A stretch of DNA of 64,000 nt from Gordius sp. MW1. Taxonomy: Eukaryota; Nematomorpha; Gordioida; Gordea; Gordiidae. Positions within the stretch are counted from its first letter, which is position 1. Each line of letters begins with the position of its first letter. A program made the position numbers and the translations under genes. Under the pieces are notes generated by a model that did no database searches, was not told the origin of the DNA, and worked only from the letters and a program-made list of their open reading frames with translations. The stretch is taken from positions 2,852,001 through 2,916,000 of the forward strand of contig OZ038531.1 in the NCBI GenBank assembly GCA_964036665.1, written 5' to 3'. Shown piece after piece: positions 22,485 through 34,165 of this stretch.

Positions 22485-25400
22485 CTAAATCGTAATTTAA
22501 AATGTATAATATTTTTTAAAATTTTTTATTAATAAAATGTATACAATTTTGTTACTAAATTATGGTTTGGCACATATATCTAAATTATTCAAAATGTGTT
22601 GTACATTCTTGTTGTTGGAGTATTGGATTATTTTATGTGTATCGAAAAATTAAGAAGTTGTTTATATGCCTATGCTAAATCTTAATTTCAAATCACTACT
22701 AAATAGTGTTGTAAAAACGGCTGGATTTTGTTTGGTCGACCTTTAATTTTAGTCTACGAAAAATAAACAAACCAAAGATTTTTTGGTCAGCTGTTTTAGT
22801 CAACCTCTAGGCTTTGTCAAAATTTGAAAAACAAACCCAAGTCAACCCTTAGTCTTAGTTAACCAAAGGTCAATCAAACAAAACCCAGCTGGGTATACAA
22901 CACTACTAAATATGTAAACAATCTAAACTTAAAAACGTTCAAAAACCGCACTTTAAAATTTTAAAAGTGTAGGAATATTGGAAAAATAATATAGAATTTC
23001 AATAAAAGAAATTAATATACATACTATATCATTTTTGCCTTGATCGATAAATTTGAACCATTTTCTAGCTCCGCTTCTGAATGTTACCCTGTATTTTGTC
23101 ACGAGTCTTTTACAAGTGTCGCAACCAGCTAATAATTAATACAATAATCTCATATAATTTCATGATATTAAAACTAGAAATATATTTCATAAATTTTATC
23201 AAGAGCAAATTAGAAAAAAAAACTTCTAGTCTCCATATAGTTTCTTTTACTTTTCTTCTTTTCAAGGCCTCCACGAGTTATAAAACCTCTTATGAGAGTA
23301 GGTGAAGGGAATAGGATTTCCATAACGTGTTCAAATGGCATACTCTTTTTCCCAGCTATACTCCGATGTGTTTCGACCCAATTGAAATTCCAACCAAATT
23401 GAGAATCAATCTTAAATTGGTCCAAAGGCCTCAACGTTTCTTTCAGGGTAGGCTGAAGTGCATTGTAAACGTATACTTTTTTAGCATGAGTTCGCAACCA
23501 CATATTTTCGATGTGTCCCAACTTTTTACCGTCTTGTTGTAATTTTCTCAGCAGTTTTAATTGTTTTTGCAATTCCGGCTCGACGGCCGGACGGGTCGAA
23601 TCATGTTTGACTCGACCGTCGGGAAAGTAGTCGAGAAGGATAAAATTTTCCGGTTGAATCCAATCGATCATACTGGAATTATCGGCACTATGACAAGCGA
23701 AACCGTCAGCTGCGGGAGGATAAGCTAAGAAAAAATTAATGGAGTTTTAATTGTGTAAGAAACGATTGATTCATATTACGTATAAGGGCTTGTCCTAATA
23801 TCGGATTCAGATTTGAATCGCGCCAATTTATCTTTGTCTAAATACCCGATTAAATTTTATTGGTTAAACTCGGTTGTAATTATTATTATTTTGTTTTTTG
23901 ATAATTAAAAACGTTTTCTTTGTTTATTTCAACTCTTGAGATTAAATCTAAACTTTGCTGATACCTAAAAATTTAAAAACATACAACATTTAAGCTTAGG
24001 AAAAATTTTGCTTCTTACAAAATCGCTGTTATGTTATGCGTCTCAAATGCAAATCTGCTGTGAATTCGAAGTTAAGACACGGCTATGTTATAACCCGTAC
24101 GATAATTTTGCTGCGCAGCAAAATCCGATATTAAAACAAGCACTAAGATGGACTTAAAATGCAGACTGCAACAAATAAAATTATCTTATTTAGCTCATAA
24201 TGACTATGCTAAATAAAATTTCTGTTGTTTTTAGTAAAAGTTTCATATATTTAGAGCTGTTAAGAACTCGTTCTTGAACTAATTCATAGAACTAGTTCAC
24301 TTTTTTCTGAACTTAGAACTGAACTAGTTACCTTCCAAAAAATGTGAACTGTAAACTTGAACTAGTTAGTTTTTTTTAAAATTGAACTTGAACTAGTTAT
24401 TTTTTACTAATTCTGAACTTGAACTTGAACTATACAATATAATTAAACTAGTTCATCACAAATATATTATTTAAAATAAATTTATAAGCCGAGTTTATTG
24501 TTTGCATATGCATCAACAATTTGACGTGCATTGTCTTCGCGGTAATTATACAGACATACAGTAACCGCGCATTTTTGATTTTAAAAACACAAAAAAATTC
24601 TTGCTTGTTTTATTGTCAGCACTTAGTAAGATTTAGCTAATTAATGTGATTCATAAAAGCCTGTAAATAGAAAAGATGGATATCAATAGTGCTTCGGGTA
24701 TTAAACTTTAAAATACCTCATTTGATATATTTGATGAATTTCCAATTCTAAAACAAATTTTTATCAAATATAACGCTTGCCTCCCATCTAGTGCTCTAGT
24801 TGAAAGGCTTTTCAGTTTGGGAAAACTTATATTTGGAGATAAACGTTCTTGTTTATTAAATGATAATTTGAAAACAATATTTTATTAAAGTCCAATTCAC
24901 ATCTACTTTCACATGATTTTTATTATAAATTATAATTGTATATTGTTTGTAATAAAGAATTCAAACATTGTATAGTTGATGCGTTTGTTATATATGAATA
25001 TTTCCTTAAATTAGATTTTCAAATATATAATTAATAAACTATAAAATTTATTTAAAATTTTGGATAGGATTCATAAAAAACTTATTTCAATTGAGGAATC
25101 ATTTCCTAAACCCCTTGGATTAGATTTAAGCTTTATCATATTTAAAAATATGAACTGAATTTGAACTAGTTATTTTTGTAAAATTGAATTAACTTGAACT
25201 AGTTACATTTATTCCTACATGAACTTGAACTAGTTACTTTTTAAAAAAATATGAACTTGAACTAATGATTTTTTTCAAATTGTACAATGAACTTGAACTA
25301 GTTCGTATCATAAATGACCTTTAACAGCTCTACATATATTAACATATATGTTAAAATTAAAAATTTAGGTTTATTAAAATTATCATATATCTAAGTCAAC

Positions 25401-26630
25401 GATTTGAATTGTCGATGTTTTAAATTACTTATTGTTAAAATTATAGACTATTTCTTCATTGTATGAAGGGTAAAATTTGACCAATAAAACTTACTTTTTT
25501 CGCAATCGTACCCATAAGTGTAAGGTTGACACGTGCAAGTATACCTTTTGGGTGGCAAAAAATTTTCGCAATATGCGTTGTTCTGACAAACTCCCAAACT
25601 GCATTCGTTAATATCTATACACATTAAATCAAAAATAGCAATCAACAAAGATTTTGCCTTCAGGCCGGGGACAAAGTATAAGTAAGCGACGGTCATAACT
25701 AATTTACAGGGAATTATCTTGCCAGTTTCGCATATATCTGTTATAAAGCAACAACCTACACAAGTTGCCAAAAAAAAATTCCCATAAACAAAAATGAAAT
25801 TTGAGCTCGGCGAGGTCGAAAAATTAAGCCAACCAGCGGTCATTAGCTAGTCTATATGCGAAAGCAAGATTAAAATCTTTTAAGAGAAGCATAAGTCCAC
25901 AGCCATTGAAAACCCGTATAAGTTTCCACGGCAATTATTAAAAAATTTGAAGTTGGACAGGACGGACAAGACGGACGGACAACCAAAAACGAGCCCATAA
26001 ATTGCATAACAATAAATTAATGAATGCGAATTTGAATTTAGGAATTAACAAACCTTTGTCACAAAATTTGCCTTGCCAACCCTTGTAGCATTCGCAACGA
26101 AAATAATCATCAAGGGGCGCTGGGGTAGTGGAACCATTACCTCCCGAACTACTTGCTACCGCTATGTCCACGCATTCTCCATTAGCTCCGCAAAAATCAA
26201 CACCCACAAAATATGGATTACACTCGTCTCTGCCTACGTATAATTGAAACAAAAAACATCATAATGAAAAAAGTTGGACAAGACAGACATGACAAGGCAT
26301 TTTTATAGATGATTACTTTCTCCAGGGGCTAGGGGTGGCAATTTTTTGTAGATTTTCAGCCGGATTTCCAGTGAATTCCTCCTGAGAATATATGAGAATA
26401 AACACATATGCGATATTGTAAGGTATTATTTTTAAGGTGTATTTTACCCGGTGAAATAGTTTCTGAAAGCTTGTCTCATTAGATCTTTACCCTTTTTATC
26501 AGCACTACTCCATTCCTTGATGTGCCATTCGTCGGTATTAAAAACTAAAGGTCCATCGGGGTCCCAATCGTCTTGCCGCGTGCTTGGTTTAGCTCGCCCC
26601 GACGCCAAATTCATAGGTTCGTCGTGCTCC
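22185..26630 (-). CDS. EGF-EGF-discoidin protein A (5' end missing)
   Basis: Exons 5' to 3': 26448-26630, 26317-26381, 26054-26233, 25495-25614, 23251-23724, 23025-23128, 22185-22484. All GT-AG, phases 2,1,1,1,1,0, open to TAA at 22185. Order: an N-terminal segment with DWDPDGPLVFNTDEWH, two EGF-like domains with six cysteines each, then one domain resembling F5/8 type C (discoidin): opening ACHSADNSS, middle VMEILFPSPTLIRGFI and VTFRSGARKWFKF, closing AIRIQVIDW and LRFDMLGCH. EGF plus discoidin is the layout of secreted adhesion proteins such as MFGE8/EDIL3, though those have two discoidin domains. The first exon has no signal peptide, so at least one upstream exon is missing. Paralogue of the plus-strand gene at 35709-41016. 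Intron 4 contains a hAT remnant and a Harbinger-type MITE. Confidence 0.88.
22697..22912. mobile_element. M1 MITE with perfect 9-bp duplication
   Basis: Element 22706-22903, start GTGTTGTAAAAACGGCTGG, palindromic; direct repeat TACTAAATA on both sides. Lies in an intron of discoidin gene A. Confidence 0.88.
23025..23128 (-). CDS. discoidin gene A exon, 104 nt
   Basis: Acceptor ATTAG|CTGG and donor ATA|GTATGT (phase 0). Encodes CDTCKRLVTKYRVTF and ARKWFKF, aligning with ACKRLVTRYKITV and SKWFRI in B. Confidence 0.85.
23251..23724 (-). CDS. discoidin gene A exon: start and core of discoidin domain
   Basis: Acceptor TTTTTTCTTAG|CTTAT and donor AAAA|GTAAAA. Encodes DGFACHSADNSSMIDW, LLDYFPDGR, a Lys/Leu-rich insert, MWLRTHAKKVYVYN and FGWNFNWVETHR. 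In B this segment is split by an intron; here it is not. Confidence 0.9.
23783..24146. mobile_element. M3 MITE, PIF/Harbinger-like
   Basis: Element 23786-24143, TIR GGGCTTGTCCTAATATCGG with matching end CAAGCAC, TAA duplicated at both sides (23783-23785, 24144-24146). A 3-bp TWA duplication is the PIF/Harbinger hallmark. Confidence 0.85.
24244..25340 (+). mobile_element. hAT element remnant inside intron 4 of discoidin gene A
   Basis: Element 24252-25332, TIR TAGAGCTGTTAA, 8-bp duplication CATATATT at 24244-24251 and 25333-25340. Both ends carry many GAACTTGAACTAGTTAC-like subterminal repeats, possible transposase binding sites. Orientation is opposite to the host gene. Confidence 0.92.
24721..24888 (+). 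pseudogene. hAT transposase C-terminal fragment, 55 codons open
   Basis: Uninterrupted frame ending in TAA with FPILKQIFIKYNACLPSSA, VERLFSLGKLIFGDKRSCL and NDNLKTIFY, the hAT dimerisation pattern (FP.L..L...YL..P.SSA.VERLFS.AG.I...KR..L...NL). No start codon and none of the catalytic domain; an internal-deletion derivative. Confidence 0.85.
25495..25614 (-). CDS. discoidin gene A exon: EGF-like 2
   Basis: 120 nt, phase 1 at both ends. DINECSLGVCQNNAYC and CTCQPYTYGYDC; the DxNEC start is that of calcium-binding-type EGF domains. Same length as its counterpart in B. Confidence 0.9.
25741..26012 (+). repeat. R4 repeat in discoidin gene A intron
   Basis: AAAGCAACAACCTACACAAG ... GAGGTCGAAAAATTAAGCC, CCAGCGGTCATTAGCTAGTC, AGTTGGACAGGACGG, then ACGAGCCCATAAATTGCAT. 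One of at least five long copies in the window. Confidence 0.85.
26054..26233 (-). CDS. discoidin gene A exon: EGF-like 1
   Basis: Acceptor TACGTAG|GCAG and donor AAAG|GTTTGT, phase 1 both ends. Six cysteines (CNPYFVGVDFC, CGANGEC, CECYKGWQGKFC) with a Ser/Gly/Thr-rich insert of about 20 residues between C3 and C4. Confidence 0.9.
26317..26381 (-). CDS. discoidin gene A exon, 65 nt
   Basis: Small exon with acceptor ATTCTCAG|GAGG and donor GAAA|GTAATC. It completes the N-terminal segment (RNSLEIRLKIYKKL) and aligns with RNAFMVRKMVFDKL in paralogue B, where no intron separates it from the preceding part. Confidence 0.8.
26448..26630 (-). CDS. discoidin gene A, first visible exon
   Basis: Acceptor ATATAAAG|GGAGC (weak) and donor ACCGG|GTAAAA (phase 2). 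Carries WDPDGPLVFNTDEWHIKEW and LMRQAFRNYF, nearly identical in spacing to paralogue B. The incoming phase (2) is the same as in B. Confidence 0.8.
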
Positions 26631-27477
26631 CTTTATATTCAATAAATTTAATTATTCTATATTAAAATTACCATATTGAGAACAATTAAAATTGAGATTT
26701 TTGTATCATTATCTCATGTTCGATTGATGACTATTAACGTTTGGGCGATTTATTATAAAAACTGTATGAAATGAGTTTAAGACCATCTATGTAAAATTGA
26801 CTATAATTATAAAATTTATTTTAAAAAAAATTCCATAGGGATCGATATGGTTATAGAAAATGTGTTTTGTCTGGGTGGCCTTGTAATTTAAGGTCCTTTG
26901 ATTGACAATGTAAATAATTCATAAATAATTAATTATTTTAACATTAATGGCTTAATTAAAGCTTGGCTTATTGGAAAGGCAAACTATAAATGCTATGGTT
27001 CATCCCATTAATATCCAAGCAAATTAAACAAGGCCGTGGTAGACAGGGGGATGTCTATATCCAATTTATATAAAAATCTTATTTGAACTCATAGTAATAA
27101 TTTGAAAATAATTTATCTAACCTTCCCTTACGCCTCATATAATTTTTAATGACTAGACTCGTGTTTAATATTCTTCTGCCCGGCTTTTAAAAAACCAACT
27201 CGACCCTTTGAAATCGAGTCAATGATTTGAAATTCAGATCAGATCAGTTGTCACCTGAGGCTTAAATATTTTTTTTTTATGAAAAAAAATTTTTATAATG
27301 AATTATAAATTTTGAATTGAAAGCATTTTATTTATGGCCCCCTCAACGAATAAAATTTGAGTGAAACGATAAAATAAATGTTAGATAGGGTAGGGATTGT
27401 GTAATATCAACTTTTCAGGTCACCAACTTTAAAAAAGCTTAAAAACAATTTGTAAAAATCTCTCAGGGTAGTCATTA

Positions 27478-27674
27478 GAATTGTAAAAACGCCTGGGTTT
27501 TGTTTGATCGACCATTGGTTCCAATAAGACTACGGGCGACTCTGGCCTCTCTGGTATGTTTTTCAAATTTTGACTAAGTTTAGAGGTCGACTAAGAAAAA
27601 CAGACCAATATGTTTATGTTTAGTCGACTAAAACCAAAATTCTATTAAACAAAACCTAGCCGTTTTTACAACAA
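27478..27674. mobile_element. M1 MITE copy
   Basis: TTGTAAAAACGCCTGGGTTTT ends mirrored by CCTAGCCGTTTTTACAACAA; no clear target duplication. Confidence 0.8.
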
Positions 27675-28351
27675 TAGTTAAGGAAACTTAAGATGATAGT
27701 TATGTTTAATCCTATGTGCAATTAAATTTCATTTTAATGAATTTAGAGATGTAACTACTTTATTTATAAAGATAAAGAGCGGTGAATATCATTTTATATC
27801 ATAATAGAATAATTTACATAGAATTCAAAAATAATTTAAGATTCTTTATATTTATAAGTACCCCAAAATAAGATGCGTTATGCTAGTGTAGATGAAGAAT
27901 ATGACCGTGATAATTAATTTCATTATACGTATTTTATTCATTATTGTAACTAATAGCAATTTAAGCACTAAAAAGTGACAATAATCAATATAATGTCTGC
28001 TATACATTGTTGTTCTACTTTGTATAAAAACAATAAAAGTGTTAACATCTCCTTCATATTTTATAAATCAATATTTAAAAAAATGTTTCATTTAAAATGT
28101 AGGCAAATGTGTTTTTTTTAAATAAATTTTTTTGCATGTTTCTGAAGATTAATTTAATTACGACTATTTAAGTTACTTTACATTAAATAGAACAAGAGTG
28201 TTTGAAGTTTTAAGTTCTGTAGCCTTATTAATTTTATTAATTTTTAGCATTAAAGTCTTATTGAGTAAATAAATTTCCTTTTTAATAGCATCAACTTCCT
28301 TGTCTTGTTTATAATTATTCATATTCGCCAAAAAACCCGAACTAATTAATC

Positions 28352-28507
28352 CATGGGCCTAGCTAACATTGTAATTAGAGGGAGGCTAATGATTTAGGGA
28401 GGGACAAAATGAACATTTTGCCATAATTTTTATAAATCTTAACAAATTTTTGGATTTAGAGGGGTGCAGTTGCCCCTCCCAGCCCGCCCTCCTTGGCTAC
28501 GCCCCTG
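28352..28507. mobile_element. M2 MITE copy
   Basis: CATGGGCCTAGCTAACATTG ... CTTGGCTACGCCCCTG, near-perfect 8-bp flank AATTAATC/AATTAATA. Confidence 0.82.
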
Positions 28508-28763
28508 AATTAATATAGATATTAATTTACAGAGTAGTGTAATTCTAAATCAGCGACTACGATATTAAAAAAATTTTTACCATTAAATATTGATTAAATA
28601 ATAATTAACTGAGTTTGCCTTGGCTGGTTTAAAATGTCATTTAATTTTGACTTATTTTGAGGCCAGGTCTGCCACCATATAAACTTTTTTGGACCATAAA
28701 ATTTTTCAAATTTTTATTCGGTCGAAATTTAGACAGGAATATAACGCAAAAACTGTCCTAGCA

Positions 28764-28904
28764 AGATTATATTAGTGTTGTTCAAAGCGGCTAGGTTTTG
28801 TTCATCCTTTGGTTTAACCAAAATTACGGTCGACTGTCTGAAGTCGACTAAAATCTAAAGTCGACATTACAAAACCCAGCCGTTTTTACAACTCTAGATT
28901 ATAT
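28764..28904. mobile_element. M1 MITE, short copy with 9-bp duplication
   Basis: Element 28773-28895, direct repeat AGATTATAT at 28764-28772 and 28896-28904. Confidence 0.83.
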
Positions 28905-30308
28905 AGCACGTGCTCAAAATTGTTTTATAATATTCAACATAAATGAATGTATGTATTGTATTGTTACTTTTACTTGTTCGAATGGCCTTGTTCAGGCAGG
29001 TGAAAATACTATTGATTTTTGGTGTAATCATATGAGCTATTTTCTCACACCAAAATTGGCCTATATAAGAAGCCTTGTTGTATCGTGGAATGTATAAAAA
29101 CATTTATTATTTCTTTATTTTTTATAATAAAAATACACGTGTCCCGTCCTGTCCTGTCTTCTCCAGCTTTTTTTAAATATTTTTTTAAATTAGTAAATGA
29201 TTAGTCTATGAAAAAACGTGGATTTTATATTGATGATTTCAATTATTTCCACATTTAAAAATCTAATCATTTTGACTGTGCAAGCCTTCCCTACTACCTA
29301 GATGTCTTTGTTTAATTTTATCGGTTATTATAGAAAGAAGGGCGCCTTTTAATATGCTTTGGGTAGGGGGAATTAGGAAACGATAGTAAGCCTTTCACTC
29401 AATATTTACAATTTTCATTTTTTGTAATCGTATGTTTAAATTTACAGTTTAATATTCGATGTTACTCTAGCATAATCATTGTCATTCGCAAGGAACAAAA
29501 GTGCTGAAAACATATGGAATAATATAGGATTCTGCCATTTTCCTCAAAAGCTCTTTTATATTCTGAACTTTATAGAGAGAAAGCATTTAAGGTAAATATA
29601 AGTTGTCGTTTATTGTTATTATTGTTTATTACTATTATAGTTTATTATTATTATTATATTTTATTAGTATTATTATTTTTAATTATTATTATTATTCAAA
29701 AATTTATCATAAAAAAAGTGTATTATAGAAATTTTTTTCCATTATTAGCAAGGAGGTGCTTTAAAAATCGATAACAACCAATTAGTTAAAATTAATATTA
29801 ACGAACCTACCTAATTATATTATCTTTTATCTAATTAAAAATAGCCTTTTCGCACACATTAAATTATTAATATTTTAATTAAATATTTAATATACAAATT
29901 TAAATAAAAAAATTTACCCTAATGGTAGTATATAATGCATTTTAAATTAATTACCTAATATATAATTATAATTTAATATAAAATTTGCTTATACAATGAG
30001 TAAAAAGCTTGATTAATATTGAGCCATTTTTTAACGGTGATGTTTGAACATTTATATCTACTTTGTAAAACGTCTGAAAATATAGTTATTTTATTTTTTT
30101 AATCATATCAAAGTTTATAAAATATTAACATAAGCTTAGCCATGATTTAAATTACGAAGGGGCAAAATGAACTTTATTTGAAAATTTAACGAGAATTTTT
30201 TTGAATATTATTGAGAATTTGGATTTCGAGAGGTGGGCAATTGCCACTTCTGTCTCCCCCTGGCTATGATCATGAAAATGTTTAGATGATATAACATGAT
30301 TATAAATA

Positions 30309-30556
30309 GCTATGCAATTTACGAGCTAGCTTTTAATTGTCCTGTCCGTTCGTCCGTCCTGTCCAACTTGTAATTTTTCAATAATTGCTGTGGAAACGTA
30401 TACGGGTTTTTAATTGCTGTTTTGTGGAAGACTTTTACTTTGCACATTTGCAAATAGATTAGCCAATGACCGCTGGTTGGCTTTAATTTTTTCGACCTCG
30501 CTCGAGCTCAAATTCCATTATTGTTTATGGGGGCCCGACTGATTTTATCATAATAG
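30309..30556 (-). repeat. R4 repeat, reverse copy
   Basis: GCTATGCAATTTACGAGCTA, GTCCTGTCCAACTTGTAATT, AATGACCGCTGGTTGGCTTT, TTTCGACCTCGCTCGAGCTC. Confidence 0.8.
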
Positions 30557-30601
30557 TGCTTAATACATTTCAAAAGCAAGTTAAATTGAAAGATACTATT
30601 A

Positions 30602-30797
30602 ACATCGTTCATGGGCGTAGCCAAGGGGAAGGGGGCAGGGAGGGGCGGCTGCCCCACTCTAAATCCAAAAAATTGTTGAAATTCATCAAAATTATGGCTA
30701 AAATTTTAAAAAATGTTCATTTTGCCCCTCCCTAAACATCCTTAAATCATTATTGCCCCCCTCTAATTCCAAAGCTGGCTCCGCCCGTGACATCGTT
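30602..30797. mobile_element. M2 MITE with perfect 8-bp duplication
   Basis: Element 30610-30789, CATGGGCGTAGCCAAGGGG ... GCTCCGCCCGTG; direct repeat ACATCGTT both sides. Confidence 0.9.
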
Positions 30798-32416
30798 ATA
30801 TTAAGGTCGAGTGTCCAAGGACTTCTTAACATGAAAATGGAGTATCTTGCAGTATACAAGGATATAACCACTTTGACATAAAACATCCGTTGAATTTATT
30901 GCTTAAAAGACATTAAGCTTAAAAGCAAAATTGTTTTTATAATCATATTATTTTAACTATTAAAAATTATGTACAATAAATACTGTGTAAACCTGAAAAA
31001 AAAATCCCATTTAAGTTTTAATATGTTTTCTTTTTTTTCCTTGATATTAGCTTTATTAGACATTTATTCTTTTAAGTAACCCCATTACTCTATTTCAACT
31101 ATCGATCATATATTGGAAGCAATCAATAAGTATGTATTATATAAAGTGACAACAATTTAAAATCGATCAATATTTGGCTGCAGTATTCGTATACAAACCG
31201 AATAGTTAATAATATGTTTCGTAACAAAATATTTAAAAAGAGGTGAAATTGATATTTAGACGAAAAACTTTAAAGATTTTTGAAATACAGTAGGGGTTGG
31301 TGGAGGTTAAATTTTTGTCATATAATTCCCTGAAGTAATTATAATACATGGGTACCGATGATTTATGATTAAAATCTCTAATTATTGTGCCAATTAAAGA
31401 CTGAGATTTAAAGCTTAATAATCAATAAAGTAACTCTTCCCCCCCCCCCAACCGTCCCATTTACACTATCTTAGTCTATGAGAACAGGTTTATGAAACTA
31501 TTGCGAAGACGGAATTTTGTATACCATGACATGGATTCTAAAATTCGATTTATTCAGCCGAAAGTAGTTAATCATCATGTATTTTATATTTATAAATACA
31601 AATAATGGACAATTTTGTGAAAAATTTATTTTTAAAGCCTATAATTTTCTAATTTATTTAGACATAAAATATTATCTATTCCAGGTTAAATTTCAATAAC
31701 AACTTAGTTTAGAGATGTAAATATATAAAATTTTAAGACTTTTTGTTATTTCCTTTTCCTGCTTATATAATGATCAAACAATAGTTTTGAAGATTAGCGG
31801 CTGCTTAAAGCCAAGATTGTTTTAAACTGGAATTGTATATCGCGTTTGAAAATAACACTTTTGTATTAATTGCTATGCAATTTATGGTTATTAATTATAT
31901 ATAGAAAAGTTGCTTCAAACATTTAATTTTATCTATTTATTACTGCAATTTTAATTAAACTCTACGCACTAAATCAATATAAATAAACTTGAAATTTGAC
32001 GCATTTATATAAAACTAATCTTGCTCTGAGTATTTGAACGTAAGTCATTGACCGTTTTTATTGACACCTAGCACAATTCCCAGGGGGCGGGGGCTAGTGC
32101 GACTGAAGTAATAACTTTTTTCTCGTGTCAGTTTCAACACATTTCAAAGGAATAATACCAATCGAGGAATGTATATGGTAACATATAAGTTTTTATCGCT
32201 GATTTTGGATCAAAAATTGGTCCAATTTTTAACCGAGAGATAAGAAGAGATTGTTATCGGCCATTATACCTTGATAAAGGTTAAATTATTGGCTGCTCAT
32301 TGGCCATATATATGATAACCACACACCTTTATAACTAATATTATCATTTACAATTTTATTAATTTCATTTTTAATTAAACCGTTTTCTCATTTTTACCTT
32401 AGTAGACGTGGTAACC

Positions 32417-34165
32417 ATGACAACCCTTAGTACAAGCCAACCCGACATTGTTACAAATCCTCGTTTTCATCGAGTTTTTTTCAATTTCGACATCCCCGAC
32501 GACTTGTCGACACCATTGGTACCCTCAGGTAGTCGAGCCTTACCAGGTGATCAACTTAAATCAGCTGACACAACTAACGGTGGTGGGAGGAATTACGTAT
32601 TGGCTCAGTTGGCTAGTATAGTAGGGCCAGGAGTTACCGGAGCTCAGGGAATAATAATACCTGCAATACCGAGTCAAGCCGAAGTTGTGCCCGAGTGGGG
32701 AAGTGTATGGCTAGTGGTCAAATGTATGACAATAGCGATCCTCACGATCTTAATCGTTACTTTAAATACTACCATGATTTGGACCCTTCTTAAGAATCGC
32801 TCTTCGATGCACCTCGACCTTTACAACTACTACAACTTGAGCATTGCCGTGGCTGATCTGTTAGTCGGTCTCCTGGTTACTCCTTTATCCATATATCCGG
32901 CCTACGCAGGCTTTTGGGTTTACGGTAATTTGGCCTGCAAATTTACTTCATACCTACAAGTTGTGGTTTGGATTGTGATATGGTGCCATTTCATGTGGAT
33001 CGGGGCAGATCGATATTTGGCCATTAGGAAACCCTACAAGTACGAAAATGGTGGTTCTCGTAAAACGCGTTACAAGTGTTGGATAGCGTTCAGTTGGCTC
33101 ACGGCAGCCCTCATCACTTCGCCCCATTTATACGGATACAAATGGTCAAAATACGATCAGGATAGCGGGCTATGCGGTCTCGACTGGAGACTCATGACCG
33201 CATATTCTTTGACTGTCGGAGTTTTAATTATGGTGCCGACATTTTGTACGCTCTCTTTCACCTATTACAGCATCTTCCGTAAGATCGGAAGTCAATATCA
33301 TTTACAACGCGAAGCATTAGAAAAACGGCATCAAATAGCCTCAGCCGTTAGGTCTTCCCTCGTAGTGTCGCAAGAATCGTTGACGTTTAAAGAAAAGATT
33401 TGTTGTTGGATACCGTGGGAGTTATGTCCCGCCGCGAATCAAAAATCTAAAACGGTAGGTCGGCACTCATCCGTATGCCCATGCGAACCTGTCATTGTTG
33501 ATGGCTCAGGAAAACCTCTCAGAAAAAAATCAAACCGAAGCATCATGCAACCTCCTATTCTGAGCGTTGCGGGGATTGGTAATGTGGGCAGTGCTAAGCC
33601 TCAAAGCATTAAACCGGCTCTACCACCACTCAAAATACCCGTCATAGTTCCAAGCACCCCAGGCGTCAAAACTAGAATCTCAAGTACCACTCATAGTCCA
33701 TCGAACAAGTCAATGAGTCCTGGTGGCAAGAAGAGCGCAAATGCCTTTTTTGATGAAACTACTTATCTCGCTGGGTCGGGAGCTTCTTTCGACAATTCTT
33801 CCTACCTCCTATCTTTCATTAACATGGTTCTATTTATGCTCTCCTGGATTCCTTGGATAGCCTTGAAGATCCATTCGATATTAAATTCCGAGAGAAGCAC
33901 TCATGGAGGGTTTGGATATGGATTGGGTTCTACTAAATACCCTAAGAACACACCTTCGATAGGTGGCTCGGTATCTAACGTATCTGCCTACACCTATTCT
34001 GTCCACAATTTACACCATCCTACGTTGGAATTCATATTTTGCTGGATAGTTATATCGAATTCAATGTGGAAACCCATCCTTTACTTCCTGCTCGATAAAA
34101 AATTTAGGGCTCTCGTTATAGGATTATTTACGGGCAAGATAAGTTCTGCATTTGGTAAAGCCTAA
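32417..34165 (+). CDS. rhodopsin-class (class A) GPCR, single exon, orphan type
   Basis: Seven-helix receptor of 582 aa. The reading frame is open from a GTG at 32408, but the animal start is the ATG at 32417 (context GTAACCATGA). Helices: TM1 ~98-123 (N117), TM2 ~140-162 with LSIAVADLL (D147), TM3 from C174 to DRY at 198-200, TM4 ~218-237 (W227), second Cys C253, TM5 ~260-287 (P274), TM6 ~462-489 with SWIPW (W477, P479), TM7 ~534-557. The third intracellular loop is about 170 residues, Ser/Pro/Lys rich. Position 3.32 is Gln181, not Asp, so a classic biogenic-amine pocket is missing, and the NPxxY motif is KPILY (Lys at 7.49). A pyrimidine-rich AG at 32402 suggests a 5'UTR intron. Ligand not inferable. 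Confidence 0.9.
   Translation: MTTLSTSQPDIVTNPRFHRVFFNFDIPDDLSTPLVPSGSRALPGDQLKSADTTNGGGRNYVLAQLASIVGPGVTGAQGIIIPAIPSQAEVVPEWGSVWLVVKCMTIAILTILIVTLNTTMIWTLLKNRSSMHLDLYNYYNLSIAVADLLVGLLVTPLSIYPAYAGFWVYGNLACKFTSYLQVVVWIVIWCHFMWIGADRYLAIRKPYKYENGGSRKTRYKCWIAFSWLTAALITSPHLYGYKWSKYDQDSGLCGLDWRLMTAYSLTVGVLIMVPTFCTLSFTYYSIFRKIGSQYHLQREALEKRHQIASAVRSSLVVSQESLTFKEKICCWIPWELCPAANQKSKTVGRHSSVCPCEPVIVDGSGKPLRKKSNRSIMQPPILSVAGIGNVGSAKPQSIKPALPPLKIPVIVPSTPGVKTRISSTTHSPSNKSMSPGGKKSANAFFDETTYLAGSGASFDNSSYLLSFINMVLFMLSWIPWIALKIHSILNSERSTHGGFGYGLGSTKYPKNTPSIGGSVSNVSAYTYSVHNLHHPTLEFIFCWIVISNSMWKPILYFLLDKKFRALVIGLFTGKISSAFGKA

Larger units (their letters stand above)
26631..32416. other. intergenic region between discoidin gene A and the GPCR
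   Basis: AT-rich. Holds M1 copies (27478, 28773), M2 copies (28352, 30610), an R4 copy (30309) and (TTA)n-rich DNA at about 29590-29700. The missing 5' exon(s) and promoter of gene A, and the GPCR promoter, should lie here; I could not place them. Confidence 0.5.

Noticed and set aside
30698..30886. 62-codon minus-strand frame as a possible 5' exon of discoidin gene A
   Set aside because: Most of it lies inside an M2 MITE and the N-terminus is not a clear signal peptide.
32408..32416. Open frame of the GPCR extends to a GTG at 32408
   Set aside because: Animal genes start at ATG; the ATG at 32417 has good context and an AG acceptor lies just upstream.
32417..34165. Calling the GPCR a biogenic-amine or muscarinic receptor
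   Set aside because: The long third loop suggests it, but the Asp at 3.32 needed for amine binding is Gln.
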